In this document: positions 27,453 to 37,239 of the stretch, in pieces
Layout of the letters: each line of letters begins with the position of its first letter
Numbering within the stretch: the first letter of the stretch is position 1
DNA from: Arthrobacter sp. Leaf337
GTDB lineage: Bacteria; Actinomycetota; Actinomycetes; Actinomycetales; Micrococcaceae
NCBI RefSeq assembly: GCF_001423745.1
Contig: NZ_LMPC01000004.1
Location: 92,163 to 156,162, forward strand
Length of the DNA: 64,000 nucleotides
Reading direction: 5' to 3'
The notes under the pieces: model-generated
Told to the model about the DNA's origin: nothing
What the model saw: only the letters and a program-made list of their open reading frames with translations
Database searches by the model: none
Made by a program: the position numbers and the translations under genes

Positions 27453-28919
27453 GTGGAGTGGGCCGCATGGTTCGACGCGCCGGAGTATGAGTTTGCCCGG
27501 CAGGTGCTGCAGCGCGGCGTCGCGGCGATCTTCTTTGTGGCGTTCCTCTCCTGCCGCAACCAGTTCCCGGCACTGCTCGGTGAACGCGGCCTGCTCCCGG
27601 TCCCCGACTACCTGGACAGCTTCCGGCGCCGGCGCCGGCCCAGCCTGTTCCTGTGGCGCTACTCGGACCGCTTGCTTCGCCTTGTCTGCTGGTGCGGCAT
27701 GGCCGTTTCGGCCACGCTCATTCTGGGGCTTCCGCAGCTGGGACCGCCCTGGCTGCCGATGATCGCCTTCCTGGCACTGTGGCTGCTGTACATGTCGATC
27801 GTCAACGTGGGCCAGACTTTTTACGGTTTCGGATGGGAGATGCTGCTCCTGGAGGCCGGCTTCACGGTGGCCTTCCTTGGCTCGGACCAGACGCCGCCGC
27901 CCCGGACCATCCTGATCCTGCTGGTGTGGCTGCTGTTCCGGCTCGAGTTCGGCGCCGGCATGATCAAGATCCGCGGAGGCAGCGAGTGGCGCGACCTGAC
28001 CGCCCTGTATTACCACCACGAGACCCAGCCGATGCCGGGTCCGTTGAGCCGGCAGGCGCACCTCCTCCCCAAGCCTGTGCACCGGATGGAAGTCCTGGGC
28101 AACCACTTCGCGCAATTGGTGGTTCCGTTCTTCCTGTTCGCCCCGAAACCGCTGGCCGGCATCGCCGCGGGCATCGTCATCTTCACCCAGCTGTGGCTCG
28201 TGGCGAGCGGAAACTTCGCCTGGTTGAACTGGATGGCAATCCTGCTGGCCTTCGCCGCAGTGAGCGATCCGGTTGCCCACGCGGTGCTCCCCGTCATCCC
28301 GCTGGACTGGCACACCTACGGTGCCGCCGACGGCGGTGCGCGGACCCCTGTGTGGTGGCTCGCCGTTGTGCTCGCCGTAACGGTGCTCCTGCTGGTACTC
28401 AGCTACTGGCCGGCCCGGAACCTCCTCCAGCACCGGCAGCTGATGAACGCCAGCTTCAACCGCTGGCAGCTGGTCAACACCTACGGGGCATTCGGCACGG
28501 TGACCAAACTGCGGATCGAGATTGTGGTGGAAGGCACGCTAGACGACCAGCCCGACGACGACGCGGACTGGCGCGAGTACGGTTTCCGCGGGAAGCCCGG
28601 CGACGTCCGCCGGCTGCCGCGCCAGTGGGCTCCGTACCACCTCCGGCTGGACTGGCTCATGTGGTTCCTGCCCCTGCGCACCGTCCATGAGGAGTGGTTC
28701 TACGCCTTCCTGGCGAAGCTGCTCGAAGCCGACGGAGCTGTCCTGCGGCTGCTGCGCAAGGACCCGTTCGACGGCGCCCGCCCCCGTTGGGTGCGCGTCC
28801 ACAGCTACCTGTACCGCTTCGCGAGCCGGGCGGAACACCGCGAGACGGGCCAGCGGTGGATCAGGACCCTGCTCTACGAGGCCATTCCGCCACTGTCCCT
28901 CCCGCCGGGGTCACGGTGA
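27453..28919 (+). CDS. lipase maturation factor family (LMF1-like) membrane protein
   Basis: A 488-residue multi-pass protein. It has N-terminal helices (QVLQRGVAAIFFVAFLS; RLVCWCGMAVSATLILGL), then GQTFYGFGWEMLLLEAGF, RLEFGAGMIKIRGGSEWRDLTALYYHHETQPMP and the soluble C-terminal part FNRWQLVNTYGAFGTVTKLRIEIVVEGT, all typical of LMF1-like proteins. The vertebrate homologue helps lipases fold in the ER; the bacterial role is unknown. TAACGT lies seven bases before GTG 27453, so a leaderless start there is likely. Its end overlaps the convergent response regulator by 9 bp. Confidence 0.85.
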   Translation: MEWAAWFDAPEYEFARQVLQRGVAAIFFVAFLSCRNQFPALLGERGLLPVPDYLDSFRRRRRPSLFLWRYSDRLLRLVCWCGMAVSATLILGLPQLGPPWLPMIAFLALWLLYMSIVNVGQTFYGFGWEMLLLEAGFTVAFLGSDQTPPPRTILILLVWLLFRLEFGAGMIKIRGGSEWRDLTALYYHHETQPMPGPLSRQAHLLPKPVHRMEVLGNHFAQLVVPFFLFAPKPLAGIAAGIVIFTQLWLVASGNFAWLNWMAILLAFAAVSDPVAHAVLPVIPLDWHTYGAADGGARTPVWWLAVVLAVTVLLLVLSYWPARNLLQHRQLMNASFNRWQLVNTYGAFGTVTKLRIEIVVEGTLDDQPDDDADWREYGFRGKPGDVRRLPRQWAPYHLRLDWLMWFLPLRTVHEEWFYAFLAKLLEADGAVLRLLRKDPFDGARPRWVRVHSYLYRFASRAEHRETGQRWIRTLLYEAIPPLSLPPGSR

Positions 28920-29597
28920 CTTGAGTCCGTAACGGCGCTCGGGACGGCCCGCGCCGTATTTGAGGCGGACCTCGACCCGAGCCTCGTCGTGGAGGTATTC
29001 GAGATACCGGCGGGCGCTGACCCGGGATGTGCCCAGCAGGTCCGCGACTTCGGCAGCCGAAAAGTCCGCCCCGGCGGACTCCAGCACCGCGACCACACGG
29101 CTGAGGGTTTCCGGGCTGCAGCCCTTGGGGAGGCGCGGTTCCGTCCGTTCGGCGCGTTCCGCGCTTTCCAGCCCGAAGACCCGGTTGACGTCCGATTGCT
29201 CGGCCACGTCCTTGGACAGGTCCAGTCCCTGGTAAGCGCTGCGGTAGTGCTCCAGCCGTTCCTGCAGGTCCGCCTGCGAAAACGGTTTGATCAGGTAGTG
29301 GACAATGCCGCCGCGCAGGGCGCGGCGGACGGTCTCCACCTCGCGGGCCGCGCTGATCACCAGCACGTCCAGTTCAGGCGCCGCTTCCCGCAGCCTGGCC
29401 ATGAGGTCCAGGCCGTTGATGTCGGGCAGGTGGATATCCAGGAGGACAAGGTCGGGCTGCAGCCGGGCGGTCTCCGCCATGGCCTGGGCTCCGGTGTGCG
29501 CAACTCCGACGACGGCGAATCCCGGCGTGCGCTGGATGAACCCGGCGTGGACTTTGGCCACCATAAAGTCGTCGTCGACGATCAGGACGTTGATCAT
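28911..29597 (-). CDS. CitB/DcuR-type response regulator
   Basis: The 228-residue regulator has a receiver domain (acidic D8-D10, phospho-acceptor D54 in LLDIHLPD, LIKPF lysine about residue 105) and a C-terminal winged-helix-like DNA-binding region (SAAEVADLLGTSRVSARRYLEYLHDEARVEVRLKYGAGRPERRYGL), the arrangement of CitB/DcuR/DpiA regulators. It is co-translated with the sensor kinase (4-bp ATGA overlap) and lies next to the tctCBA operon, so it likely controls citrate or related carboxylate uptake. Confidence 0.92.
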   Translation of the reverse strand: MINVLIVDDDFMVAKVHAGFIQRTPGFAVVGVAHTGAQAMAETARLQPDLVLLDIHLPDINGLDLMARLREAAPELDVLVISAAREVETVRRALRGGIVHYLIKPFSQADLQERLEHYRSAYQGLDLSKDVAEQSDVNRVFGLESAERAERTEPRLPKGCSPETLSRVVAVLESAGADFSAAEVADLLGTSRVSARRYLEYLHDEARVEVRLKYGAGRPERRYGLKSP

Positions 29598-31234
29598 GGC
29601 CGGGTCACCTTTCCCTTAGCCGGCATCCCTTTTAAAGGCGTCCGCGTCAGCGGCGCCCGCTTCAGCCTCGCGGTGAAGACGGCCCCGCCGTCGTTGGCGA
29701 CCGTAAGTTCGCCGCCGCTCCGCCGGCAGACTACGCGCGAGAGCGCCAGGCCAAAGCCCCGGCCGCCGGCAGGGCCGGGCTTCTTGGTGCTGAACCCCTG
29801 CCGGAAGATCTCATCGGCCGCTGCCCCGTCAATGCCGGGGCCGGTGTCCCGGACTGTCACCACCACTTCCTCGGGAGTGTCCTCAACGCGGACCCGGACG
29901 GACCCCTCGGTGACTCCTGTGACGGCGTCGAGCGCGTTGTCCACGAGGTTCCCCACCACGGTGGTCAGGTCCCGGGAGAGCTCATCGCCCACCGGCGCCA
30001 GCACCGAACCGGGATCCAGCTGCAATGGCACACCACGCTCAGCAGCGAGGCTGGATTTGGCGATCAGCAGGGCGGCGAGCGCCGGGTCCTGGATGCGGCT
30101 GGTCACGTCGTCGTTGAGGCGTGTCCGGTCCACAGTGACGCCGTTGACGAACTGCACCACGGAATCGTACTCGCCGATCTGGATCAGGCCCGAGATAACG
30201 TGCAGCTGGTTGGCGAACTCATGGGCCTGCGCCCGGAGCGTGTCCGTCGCAGTACGCGTTGCCCCGAGCTCGCGTTCCAGGGATGACAGCTCCGTCCGGT
30301 CGCGCAAGGTGGCGACCGAACCCATCACGCGGCCCTTGGACCGGATGGGCACCCGGTTGAGCACCACCAGGCGTTCACCCACCAGCACCATCTGGTCCTG
30401 CCCGGGCTGCTCACCCGTCAGCACGTCCTTGAGCGCAGGTTCAACGGGCAGGCCGGCAAGGTCCTTGCCCACGCAGTCCGCCGGCAGGCCCAGCAGCGCC
30501 CGGGCGCTGTCGTTGGCCACGGTGATCCGTCCGTGGAGGTCCAGCGCCACCACTCCCTCCTTCAGTCCGTGCAGCATCGCCTCGCGGTTCTCCACCAGGC
30601 CGGAGATTTCGCTGGGCTCCATGCCAAGGGTCTGCCGCTTGACCCTGCGGGCCAGCAACAGGGAGCCGGCAACCCCCAGGACGCTGGCCACTCCCAGGTA
30701 GGTCAGCAGGTTTGGCACCGCATCCCCCAGCCGCTCCCACGTGGACGGGTAGTTCCGGCTGATGGACGCGATGCCGATCATTTTCCCGGAATCGTCAAGG
30801 ACCGGCACGTGGGCCGAAAGGACCGGGGTGGCTGTTCCGCCCACCACGCCCGTCCAGGCACGGCCTTCCATCACCCTGCTCGGGCCAAGTTCCAGCGGGC
30901 GGCCGAGAAGTCCGGGGTCCGACGACGCCACGACGGTGCGGTCCGTCCGGGCGAGCGCCACCTGCGCGGACCCGGAGACCGTGCGGACGGATTCGGCGAC
31001 GGCGGACAGCGCCGCACTGCCGCGCGGTTCGGCCGAGGGAAGCAAAGCCCTGACGGCGGGATTGCTGCCCAGCGCTTCAGCGGCGGACAGTGCGCGGCGC
31101 CCCTCGATCCTTTCAAACGCGGCCGCGGACTGGGCGAGGGAGATGGCGACGACGGCGACGAGGACGGCCAGGACAATCAGCAGCTGGAGGCCCAGATATT
31201 GCCCGGCGAGGGACATTCCTCTTCGTCGAGTCAC
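29594..31234 (-). CDS. CitA/DcuS-type sensor histidine kinase
   Basis: The 546-residue kinase has TM1 (LGLQLLIVLAVLVAVVAISLA, about 10-30), an extracellular PAS/Cache-like sensor (about 45-170), TM2 (LLTYLGVASVLGVAGSLLLARR), a cytosolic PAS domain (MLHGLKEGVVALDLHGRITVAND), the His box AHEFANQLHVISGLI (His near 336) and an HATPase domain (NLVDNALDAV, DTGPGID, GRGFGLAL). Start GTG 31234 has GAGGAAAG about ten bases upstream. The CitA/DcuS family senses citrate or C4-dicarboxylates; divergent tctC supports a tricarboxylate signal. Confidence 0.92.
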   Translation of the reverse strand: MTRRRGMSLAGQYLGLQLLIVLAVLVAVVAISLAQSAAAFERIEGRRALSAAEALGSNPAVRALLPSAEPRGSAALSAVAESVRTVSGSAQVALARTDRTVVASSDPGLLGRPLELGPSRVMEGRAWTGVVGGTATPVLSAHVPVLDDSGKMIGIASISRNYPSTWERLGDAVPNLLTYLGVASVLGVAGSLLLARRVKRQTLGMEPSEISGLVENREAMLHGLKEGVVALDLHGRITVANDSARALLGLPADCVGKDLAGLPVEPALKDVLTGEQPGQDQMVLVGERLVVLNRVPIRSKGRVMGSVATLRDRTELSSLERELGATRTATDTLRAQAHEFANQLHVISGLIQIGEYDSVVQFVNGVTVDRTRLNDDVTSRIQDPALAALLIAKSSLAAERGVPLQLDPGSVLAPVGDELSRDLTTVVGNLVDNALDAVTGVTEGSVRVRVEDTPEEVVVTVRDTGPGIDGAAADEIFRQGFSTKKPGPAGGRGFGLALSRVVCRRSGGELTVANDGGAVFTARLKRAPLTRTPLKGMPAKGKVTRP

Positions 31235-31391
31235 TGTGGTTCTTTCCTCTGGTGGGTGGGGTACCGGAACTATACCCCAACGCACCCTGCCGGGCGGACG
31301 CCGGGCCCGCGCCTCCGTGAGACCGGCCGGAGCTCCGGTTGAGTGCCGGAAACGTGAACGAAATGAACTTAACTTTCTCTGCTTACACAAG

Positions 31392-31407
31392 AGTGATGCC
31401 GCTCACT
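31392..31407. promoter_or_regulatory. CRP/GlxR-type palindrome upstream of tctC
   Basis: AGTGA-TGCCGC-TCACT, a perfect 5-bp inverted repeat with the GTGA-N6-TCAC core of cAMP receptor family sites, 77 bp before the tctC start in the kinase/tctC divergent spacer. A second short palindrome GTCAG-TTTTG-CTGAC follows at about 31432-31446. Confidence 0.55.
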
Positions 31408-31483
31408 TCCGCACCTAGCATCAGATGCACAGTCAGTTTTGCTGACCAGCTTGGCCAAGAACTTTACTGAGAAGAGGAACACC

Positions 31484-32491
31484 ATGCGCCAGATCCGCGC
31501 ATTGCGCATTGCCGCCGTCGCCGCCGGCATCGCCCTGATGGCCACCGGTTGCGGTGCCACCGGCAAGAGTTCGACGAGCGGCAGCTCCAGCGCTGCCGCC
31601 GGCCCCGTCACCGGGCTGCAGATCCTCGTCCCCAACACGCCTGGCGGCGGCTACGACACCACCGCCCGTGCTGCCGCGAAGGTTCTCGACGACGAGAAGA
31701 TCGCCACCAACACCGAAGTCTTCAACCTCGCCGGCGCCGGCGGAACCGTGGGCCTGGCCCGCGTGGTCAACGAAAAGGGCAACGGCGACCTCACCATGCT
31801 GATGGGCCTGGGTGTGGTGGGCGCCAGCTACACCAACAAGTCCGCATCCAAGCTGACGGACACCACTCCGCTGGCCAAGCTCATTGAAGAGCCCGGCGCC
31901 ATCATGGTCAGCAAGGACTCGCCGTACAAGACCATCGACGACCTCGTGAAGGCATGGAAGGCCGATCCCGGCTCCATCGCCGTCGGCGGCGGCTCCTCCC
32001 CCGGCGGCCCCGACCACCTGCTGCCGATGCAGCTCGCGGGAGCAGTGGGAATCGACGCGACCAAGGTCAACTTTGTTTCCTACGACGGCGGCGGAGACCT
32101 TCTCCCGGCCATCCTCGGCAACAAGCTCGGCTTTGCGGCCTCCGGCGCCGGTGAGTACCTCAAGCAGATTGAATCGGGCGAAGTCCGCGTGCTGGCCACC
32201 AGCGGCGCGGAGCGGCTGGACGGCGTTGATGCCCCCACCCTGAAGGAATCCAACATCGACCTGGTGTTCACCAACTGGCGCGGCATCGTTGCCCCTCCGG
32301 GAATCAGCGACGCCGACAAAGCAACCCTCATCGCAGCCCTCGAGAAGATGCACGGCACCGAGGCCTGGAAGGAGACGCTGAAGACGCACAGCTGGACCGA
32401 CGCCTTTGTCACCGGTGACGAATTCAAGACCTTCCTGACGGAGCAGGACAAGCGGGTGGCGGACGTCCTCACGAAGCTTGGCCTGGCGTGA
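31484..32491 (+). CDS. tctC: tripartite tricarboxylate transporter substrate-binding lipoprotein TctC
   Basis: The 335-residue solute-binding protein starts MRQIRALRIAAVAAGIALMATGC; Cys23 is the lipidation site, so in this Gram-positive it is membrane-tethered rather than periplasmic. The mature part has the TTT-family features LQILVPNTPGGGYDTTARAAAKVL, VGGGSSPGGPDHL and FVSYDGGGDLLPAIL. GAAGAGGAACACC precedes the ATG. It delivers citrate or a related carboxylate to TctA/TctB; the exact ligand is not readable. Confidence 0.94.
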   Translation: MRQIRALRIAAVAAGIALMATGCGATGKSSTSGSSSAAAGPVTGLQILVPNTPGGGYDTTARAAAKVLDDEKIATNTEVFNLAGAGGTVGLARVVNEKGNGDLTMLMGLGVVGASYTNKSASKLTDTTPLAKLIEEPGAIMVSKDSPYKTIDDLVKAWKADPGSIAVGGGSSPGGPDHLLPMQLAGAVGIDATKVNFVSYDGGGDLLPAILGNKLGFAASGAGEYLKQIESGEVRVLATSGAERLDGVDAPTLKESNIDLVFTNWRGIVAPPGISDADKATLIAALEKMHGTEAWKETLKTHSWTDAFVTGDEFKTFLTEQDKRVADVLTKLGLA

Positions 32492-33000
32492 GCTCTTCAC
32501 CAACGGTGGCCTCACGGCTCAAAGGCCGCTCCGAGCTGGGGGTTGCCCTCCTGCTCGGGGCGGCCGGGGTCATGGTCTTCCTCGACGCCAACGGCCTGGC
32601 GACGCCCTATTCCAAGTCGGACCCTGTGGGTCCCAAGACGGTCCCCTTCATCGTGGCCGGCCTGCTCATCGTCTGCGCCGTGCTCCTTGCAGTGAATGTG
32701 CTGCGCGGCGGCAAGGGCGAGGCGGAAGGCGGCGAGGACGTTGACCTGGCGCACCCCGCGGACTGGAAGACGATACTCCCCCTGGTGGGCGCCTTCGTCG
32801 CGAACATCCTGCTGATCGACTGGGCCGGCTGGGTTATCTCCGGAACCGTGCTGTTCTGGGGCAGCGTGTGGGCCCTCGGCGGACGGCACTACGTCCGTGA
32901 CGGCCTCATCTCCCTGGCCATGTCCATCCTGACCTTCTACGGCTTTTTCCTGGGCCTCGGCATCGCACTGCCTGCAGGCCTGCTGGAAGGGATTCTCTAA
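32488..33000 (+). CDS. tctB: tripartite tricarboxylate transporter small subunit TctB
   Basis: The 170-residue membrane protein has four hydrophobic helices (about 17-35, 52-70, 95-115, 117-168) and the TctB motif [20 protein letters not shown] start overlaps the tctC TGA by four bases (GTGA). TctB is the small membrane subunit of the TTT system, equivalent to DctQ in TRAP transporters, and works with TctA. Confidence 0.93.
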   Translation: MSSSPTVASRLKGRSELGVALLLGAAGVMVFLDANGLATPYSKSDPVGPKTVPFIVAGLLIVCAVLLAVNVLRGGKGEAEGGEDVDLAHPADWKTILPLVGAFVANILLIDWAGWVISGTVLFWGSVWALGGRHYVRDGLISLAMSILTFYGFFLGLGIALPAGLLEGIL

Positions 33001-34538
33001 TGGACGTCTTCTCCTCCCTCATGGATGGTTTCGCCACCGCGCTGACCCCCATGAATTTCCTCTACGCCGTCATCGGCGTGGTCCTCGGCACTGCCGTCGG
33101 CGTCCTCCCGGGCCTTGGCCCGGCGATGACCGTGGCCCTGCTGCTCCCGGTCACGTACGCCTTGGAGCCCACCAGCGCCTTCATCATGTTCGCCGGCATC
33201 TACTACGGCGGCATGTACGGCGGTTCCACCACCTCCATCCTGCTCAACACTCCCGGTGAGTCTTCGTCGGTGGTCACCGCCATCGAAGGCAACAAGATGG
33301 CAAAGGCCGGCAGGGCAGCCCAGGCTTTGGCCACCGCCGCCATCGGTTCCTTTGTTGCCGGCACCATCGGTACAACGCTGCTCGCCGTCTGCGCGCCGAT
33401 CGTGGTCCAGTTCGCCGTCAGCCTGGGCTCACCCAGCTACTTCGCGATCATGGTGCTCGCCCTGCTGGCCGTCACGGCCGTGCTGGGTTCCTCCCGGTTG
33501 CGCGGATTCGCGGCCCTGGGCCTGGGCCTGGCGATCGGCCTGGTGGGCATGGATTCGGTCACCGGCCAGCAACGCCTCACCTTCGGGATGCCGCTTTTGG
33601 CAGACGGCCTGGACATCGTGGTGGTGGCCGTGGCCATCTTCGCCGTCGGTGAAGCCCTGTGGGTGGCCGCGCACCTGCGCCGCACTCCCCTGCACGTCAT
33701 TCCGGTGGGACGCCCGTGGATGGGCAAGCAGGACTGGAAGCGGTCCTGGAAGCCCTGGCTCCGCGGCACAGCATTCGGCTTCCCGTTCGGGGCACTCCCC
33801 GCGGGCGGCGCCGAGATCCCCACGTTCCTCTCCTACGTCACGGAGAAGAGGCTCTCCAAGCACCCCGAGGAGTTCGGCCACGGCGCCATCGAAGGTGTTG
33901 CCGGGCCGGAAGCAGCCAACAACGCCGCGGCTGCGGGCACACTGACCCCCATGCTGGCGCTGGGCCTGCCCACCAACGCGACTGCCGCCGTCATGCTGGC
34001 AGCGTTCACGTCCTACGGCATCCAGCCCGGTCCGCAGCTGTTCGCGAGCCAGGGACCGCTGGTCTGGGCACTGATTGCCAGCCTCTTCATCGGCAACCTG
34101 CTGCTTCTGATCATCAACCTTCCGCTGGCGCCGCTGTGGGCGAAGCTCCTGCAGCTCCCGCGGCCGTACCTCTACGCCGGGATCCTGTTCTTCGCCACGC
34201 TGGGCGCCTACTCGGTGAACCTGCAGGCGTTCGACCTCGTCATCCTGCTGGTGCTTGGTGCGCTGGGCTTCATGATGAGGCGCTTCGGACTCCCCGTGCT
34301 GCCGCTGATCCTGGGCGTGATCCTGGGCCCGCGCCTCGAAGGGCAGCTCCGCAAGACCCTCCAGCTCAGCGCCGGCAATCCGGCCGGGCTGTGGAGCGAG
34401 CCGATCGCCGTCGGGATCTACGTCATCGTGGCGGTCATCCTCCTCTGGCCGCTGCTGATGCGGCTCTGGCGCAAGGCCCGCCCGGGGCGCAGCTCGCTGC
34501 TTCCCGCCAATTCCGGCGCAGCCGACTACAGCGACTGA
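33000..34538 (+). CDS. tctA: tripartite tricarboxylate transporter large permease TctA
   Basis: The 512-residue permease has the TctA signatures [56 protein letters not shown] and [13 protein letters not shown] within 10-12 hydrophobic segments. The ATG shares one base with the tctB stop (TAATG). It forms the ion-coupled channel of the carboxylate importer. The polypeptide is complete at the usual family length. Confidence 0.96.
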   Translation: MDVFSSLMDGFATALTPMNFLYAVIGVVLGTAVGVLPGLGPAMTVALLLPVTYALEPTSAFIMFAGIYYGGMYGGSTTSILLNTPGESSSVVTAIEGNKMAKAGRAAQALATAAIGSFVAGTIGTTLLAVCAPIVVQFAVSLGSPSYFAIMVLALLAVTAVLGSSRLRGFAALGLGLAIGLVGMDSVTGQQRLTFGMPLLADGLDIVVVAVAIFAVGEALWVAAHLRRTPLHVIPVGRPWMGKQDWKRSWKPWLRGTAFGFPFGALPAGGAEIPTFLSYVTEKRLSKHPEEFGHGAIEGVAGPEAANNAAAAGTLTPMLALGLPTNATAAVMLAAFTSYGIQPGPQLFASQGPLVWALIASLFIGNLLLLIINLPLAPLWAKLLQLPRPYLYAGILFFATLGAYSVNLQAFDLVILLVLGALGFMMRRFGLPVLPLILGVILGPRLEGQLRKTLQLSAGNPAGLWSEPIAVGIYVIVAVILLWPLLMRLWRKARPGRSSLLPANSGAADYSD

Positions 34539-34611
34539 ACAGCCGCCGGGCATTTTGCCGACCCCCTACCCGCAATCAGCAGAAACCATTCAGCAGAAAC
34601 AAGGAGCAACC

Positions 34612-35004
34612 ATGACGATCGTGGTGGGATACGTCCCGACACCTGAGGGCGAAGCGGCGCTCGCCCAGGCCATCGCCGAGGCGCGGAAGAGCAACAGCAG
34701 GCTGCTGGTCATCAACTCCTCCAAGGGTGATGCGCTGGTGGATAACCGGTACGCACAGGAACCTGAGATCCAGAGCATCGAGGACCGGCTCGCGACGCAG
34801 GGCATTGACCACGTGATCAAGCAGCCGGTCCGTGGCCATGATGCGGCCGCGGAGGTACTGGACGCCGCGGAGGAGCACAATGCCGAGCTGATTGTGATCG
34901 GGCTGCGCCGCCGCACCCCGGTGGGCAAGCTGATCCTGGGCAGCACGTCCCAACGGATACTGCTCGAGGCGGACTGCCCGGTGCTGGCGGTGAAGGCCGG
35001 TTAG
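34612..35004 (+). CDS. universal stress protein (UspA fold)
   Basis: A 130-residue single UspA domain: TIVVGYVPTPEGEAALAQAIAEA, IDHVIKQPVRGHDAAAEVLDAA and the ATP-binding loop VIGLRRRTPVGKLILGSTSQRILLEADCPVLAV (G-x2-G-x9-G-S/T pattern). AAGGAGCAACC precedes the ATG. It is 73 bp after tctA and before the operon terminator, so it is probably co-transcribed with the transporter. UspA proteins are often last genes in TTT/TRAP operons and may bind nucleotides to tune transport. Confidence 0.9.
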   Translation: MTIVVGYVPTPEGEAALAQAIAEARKSNSRLLVINSSKGDALVDNRYAQEPEIQSIEDRLATQGIDHVIKQPVRGHDAAAEVLDAAEEHNAELIVIGLRRRTPVGKLILGSTSQRILLEADCPVLAVKAG

Positions 35005-35036
35005 CACTGCTGCCTGATCGGGAAGCCACACCGGGA

Positions 35037-35080
35037 AAAGCCACAGGCCGGGAGTCCAGCGACTCCCGGCCTGTGGCTTT
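35037..35080. terminator. bidirectional terminator between tctCBA-usp and citE
   Basis: A 19-bp perfect stem, arms 35037-35055 and 35062-35080 with loop CCAGCG; core GCCACAGGCCGGGAG. AAA and TTT at the ends give short U-tracts either way. It separates two convergent operons. Confidence 0.85.
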
Positions 35081-35097
35081 CGCTTCGCAGGGCGTTC

Positions 35098-35931
35098 CTA
35101 CCGGCCGGCCCGCCGCAGGGTTGATTCCGCGTGCTTCAGGATGGGGCCGTCGATCATCTTTCCGTTGAACTGGAATACGCCGGTGCCGGCAGCCGCGGCA
35201 GCGTTCAGGAGCTCTTTGGCCGCGGCAACGTCCGACTCCGCGGGTGCGTACGCTCCCCGGACGACGGCCACCTGGCTGGGGTGGATGCAGGCCTTGGAAC
35301 CGAATCCCGAGGCGACGGCGTCGCGGGACTCGGCTGCCAGCCCGTCAAGGTCCGGAATGTTGACGTACACCGCATCGATGGCCTCCTTGCCGAAGGCCCC
35401 CGCCGCGAGCAGCACGGCGGACCTGGCGTGCAGCGCCACTGCCCGGTACCCGCCGTCGTCGTTCCTGCTGGAGGTCCCGCCCAGCGATGCGAGCAGGTCC
35501 TCGGCACCCCACATCAGGCCCACCACGTTGGGTTCAGCGGCGATGGCGGCGGCGTTGAGGATTCCGGCGGCCGTCTCGCACAGCGCAATCACGCTGTAGC
35601 CCTCCAGCGCCTTGAGCTGGCCGGCGTTTTCGGCCTTGGCGAGCATCACATGCCGGTACGGGGTGTGCTTGAGGCAGTGCAGGTCCTTCTCGAACTCCTC
35701 CGTCCCGGCCGGGTTGATCCGGATGATCGTCCGGCTGGGATCCAGCTCCGGAACGTCGCCGGTGGCACCGAGCTGGGCGAGGATGGCGCCGCGGGCGCGC
35801 TGCTTGTCGGCAGGGGCGACGGCGTCTTCCAGGTCCACGATCACGGCGTCGGAACGCTCTGCGGCCTTTTGGTAGCGCTCGGGACGGTCGGCAGGGCAGA
35901 AGAGCAGGGCGGGCCCCATCAGGAAAGTCAT
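35098..35931 (-). CDS. HpcH/HpaI (CitE-like) beta-hydroxyacyl-CoA lyase
   Basis: The 277-residue TIM-barrel enzyme has CitE-like motifs: LLFCPADRPERYQKA, DAVIVDLEDAVAP (metal-binding E/D), IIRINPAGT, and WGAEDLLASLGG. It lacks the ACP and citF genes of citrate lyase, so it is not citrate lyase beta. Its place in an operon with MaoC, ScoAB, acyl-CoA dehydrogenase and carboxylase parallels Rv2498c of M. tuberculosis, reported to act on citramalyl-CoA (itaconate) and HMG-CoA (leucine). I infer the same role: terminal C-C cleavage to acetyl-CoA. Confidence 0.88.
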   Translation of the reverse strand: MTFLMGPALLFCPADRPERYQKAAERSDAVIVDLEDAVAPADKQRARGAILAQLGATGDVPELDPSRTIIRINPAGTEEFEKDLHCLKHTPYRHVMLAKAENAGQLKALEGYSVIALCETAAGILNAAAIAAEPNVVGLMWGAEDLLASLGGTSSRNDDGGYRAVALHARSAVLLAAGAFGKEAIDAVYVNIPDLDGLAAESRDAVASGFGSKACIHPSQVAVVRGAYAPAESDVAAAKELLNAAAAAGTGVFQFNGKMIDGPILKHAESTLRRAGR

Positions 35932-35933
35932 GC

Positions 35934-36473
35934 TTAGATTGTCCTCTTTTCGGCGGCTTCATGCGCCTCGCGCGTCCACATCAGGCAGCTGCGCGAGGCC
36001 AGCGCCACCACCACGCCGTCCTGGTTCCGGCCGGTGTGCTGCATGGTCACGATTCCCTGCCCCGGACGCGACGAGGACAGGCGCTTACCGGTAATGACCG
36101 TCTCCGTGTACAGGGTGTCGCCGTGGTACAGCGGATGAGGGAACGACACATCAGTCAGTCCCAGCTGCGCAATGATGGTTCCCTGGGTCAGTTGCGGGAC
36201 GGACTGCCCCACCACGGTGGCAAGGGTAAACATCGAGTTCATCAGCCGCTGCCCGAACGGCTGCCCGGCGCTCCAGGCGGCGTCAAGGTGCAGGGCCTGG
36301 GTGTTCATGGTCATCGTGGTGAAGATGACGTTGTCCGTCTCGGTCACCGTCCGGCCCGGGCGGTGGGCGTAGACCACTCCTTCCTCCAGCTCCTCGAAGT
36401 AGAGGCCCCGCTGTTCGACGACGCGTGGGCCGGCGGTGGTTGAGCCCGTCGAAACCTCGTCAGCACTGGTCAT
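35934..36473 (-). CDS. MaoC-like acyl-CoA hydratase/dehydratase
   Basis: The 179-residue hot-dog protein ([61 protein letters not shown]) matches the MaoC group, with LHLD as the likely catalytic segment. Within the operon it would hydrate 3-methylglutaconyl-CoA or itaconyl-CoA/mesaconyl-CoA, before CitE cleavage. ATG overlaps the scoB stop by four bases. Its first 14 residues ([11 protein letters not shown]) are encoded by a repeat-like sequence at 36435-36454 and lie before the conserved domain. Confidence 0.85.
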   Translation of the reverse strand: MTSADEVSTGSTTAGPRVVEQRGLYFEELEEGVVYAHRPGRTVTETDNVIFTTMTMNTQALHLDAAWSAGQPFGQRLMNSMFTLATVVGQSVPQLTQGTIIAQLGLTDVSFPHPLYHGDTLYTETVITGKRLSSSRPGQGIVTMQHTGRNQDGVVVALASRSCLMWTREAHEAAEKRTI

Positions 36474-37237
36474 ACGGTCAGTTCCTGGTCCTCTTCGAAG
36501 AGTTCCGCCCCCGTGGCCGCGGCGACTTCCTCGGCTGTCACGTTGGGGGCCAGTTCGCGCAGCACAAGGCGGGAGGAGCCGCCTTCGGTGACGACGTCGA
36601 TCACGGCGAGGTCGGTGATGATCCGGTCCACGCACCCCTTGCCGGTCAGCGGCAGGGTGCACTGCTGGACGATCTTGGGCTTGCCGCTGCGGTCCACATG
36701 CTCCATCATCACGATCACCCGCTTGGCCCCGAACACCAGGTCCATGGCGCCGCCCATGCCCTTGACCATCTTGCCTGGAATCATCCAGTTGGCCAGGTCG
36801 CCGTTCTGCGCCACTTCCATGGCACCGAGCACGGCAACATCCACGTGGCCGCCGCGGATCATGCCGAATGAGGTTGCGGAGTCGAAGAAGGCGGCCCCCT
36901 TGTTCACGGTGACGGTTTCCTTGCCGGCGTTGATCAGGTCCGGGTCCACTTGGTCCTCCGCGGGGTACGGCCCCACGCCCAGGATGCCGTTTTCCGAATG
37001 CAGGACCACTTCAATGCCCGCCGGAATGTAGTTGGGGATCAGCGTGGGCATCCCGATGCCGAGATTGACGTACTGCCCGTTGTGGAGTTCGCGGGCCACC
37101 CGGGCGGCGAGCTCGTTGCGGGTCCAGCCTTTCGTTTCGGGGCTGGTGCCCTCGGGATGTCCGACGGCGGGCGGCCGGTATTCGTGGCGGACGGCTTCGG
37201 GGCGGGGCGGGGCGCCCGGCGTGTTGATCGATTCCAC
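36470..37237 (-). CDS. scoB: 3-oxoacid CoA-transferase subunit B
   Basis: The 255-residue beta subunit of a class I CoA-transferase has the [15 protein letters not shown] motif, the catalytic glutamate in [12 protein letters not shown] and [19 protein letters not shown]. With ScoA it should activate acetoacetate to acetoacetyl-CoA using succinyl-CoA, completing leucine breakdown. The first 35 residues are Pro-rich and unconserved, so the true start may be downstream (for example near the region [11 protein letters not shown]). Two bases separate it from scoA. Confidence 0.92.
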   Translation of the reverse strand: MESINTPGAPPRPEAVRHEYRPPAVGHPEGTSPETKGWTRNELAARVARELHNGQYVNLGIGMPTLIPNYIPAGIEVVLHSENGILGVGPYPAEDQVDPDLINAGKETVTVNKGAAFFDSATSFGMIRGGHVDVAVLGAMEVAQNGDLANWMIPGKMVKGMGGAMDLVFGAKRVIVMMEHVDRSGKPKIVQQCTLPLTGKGCVDRIITDLAVIDVVTEGGSSRLVLRELAPNVTAEEVAAATGAELFEEDQELTV

Positions 37238-37239
37238 GG

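Noticed and set aside
27228..28433. Minus-strand frame of 401 codons opposite the LMF1-like gene
   Set aside because: His/Gln/Glu-rich composition typical of a GC-skew shadow; the plus strand encodes the recognisable membrane protein.
35098..35931. Citrate lyase beta subunit (classical citE)
   Set aside because: No citD, citF or citX-like genes nearby; the operon partners indicate an acyl-CoA lyase instead.
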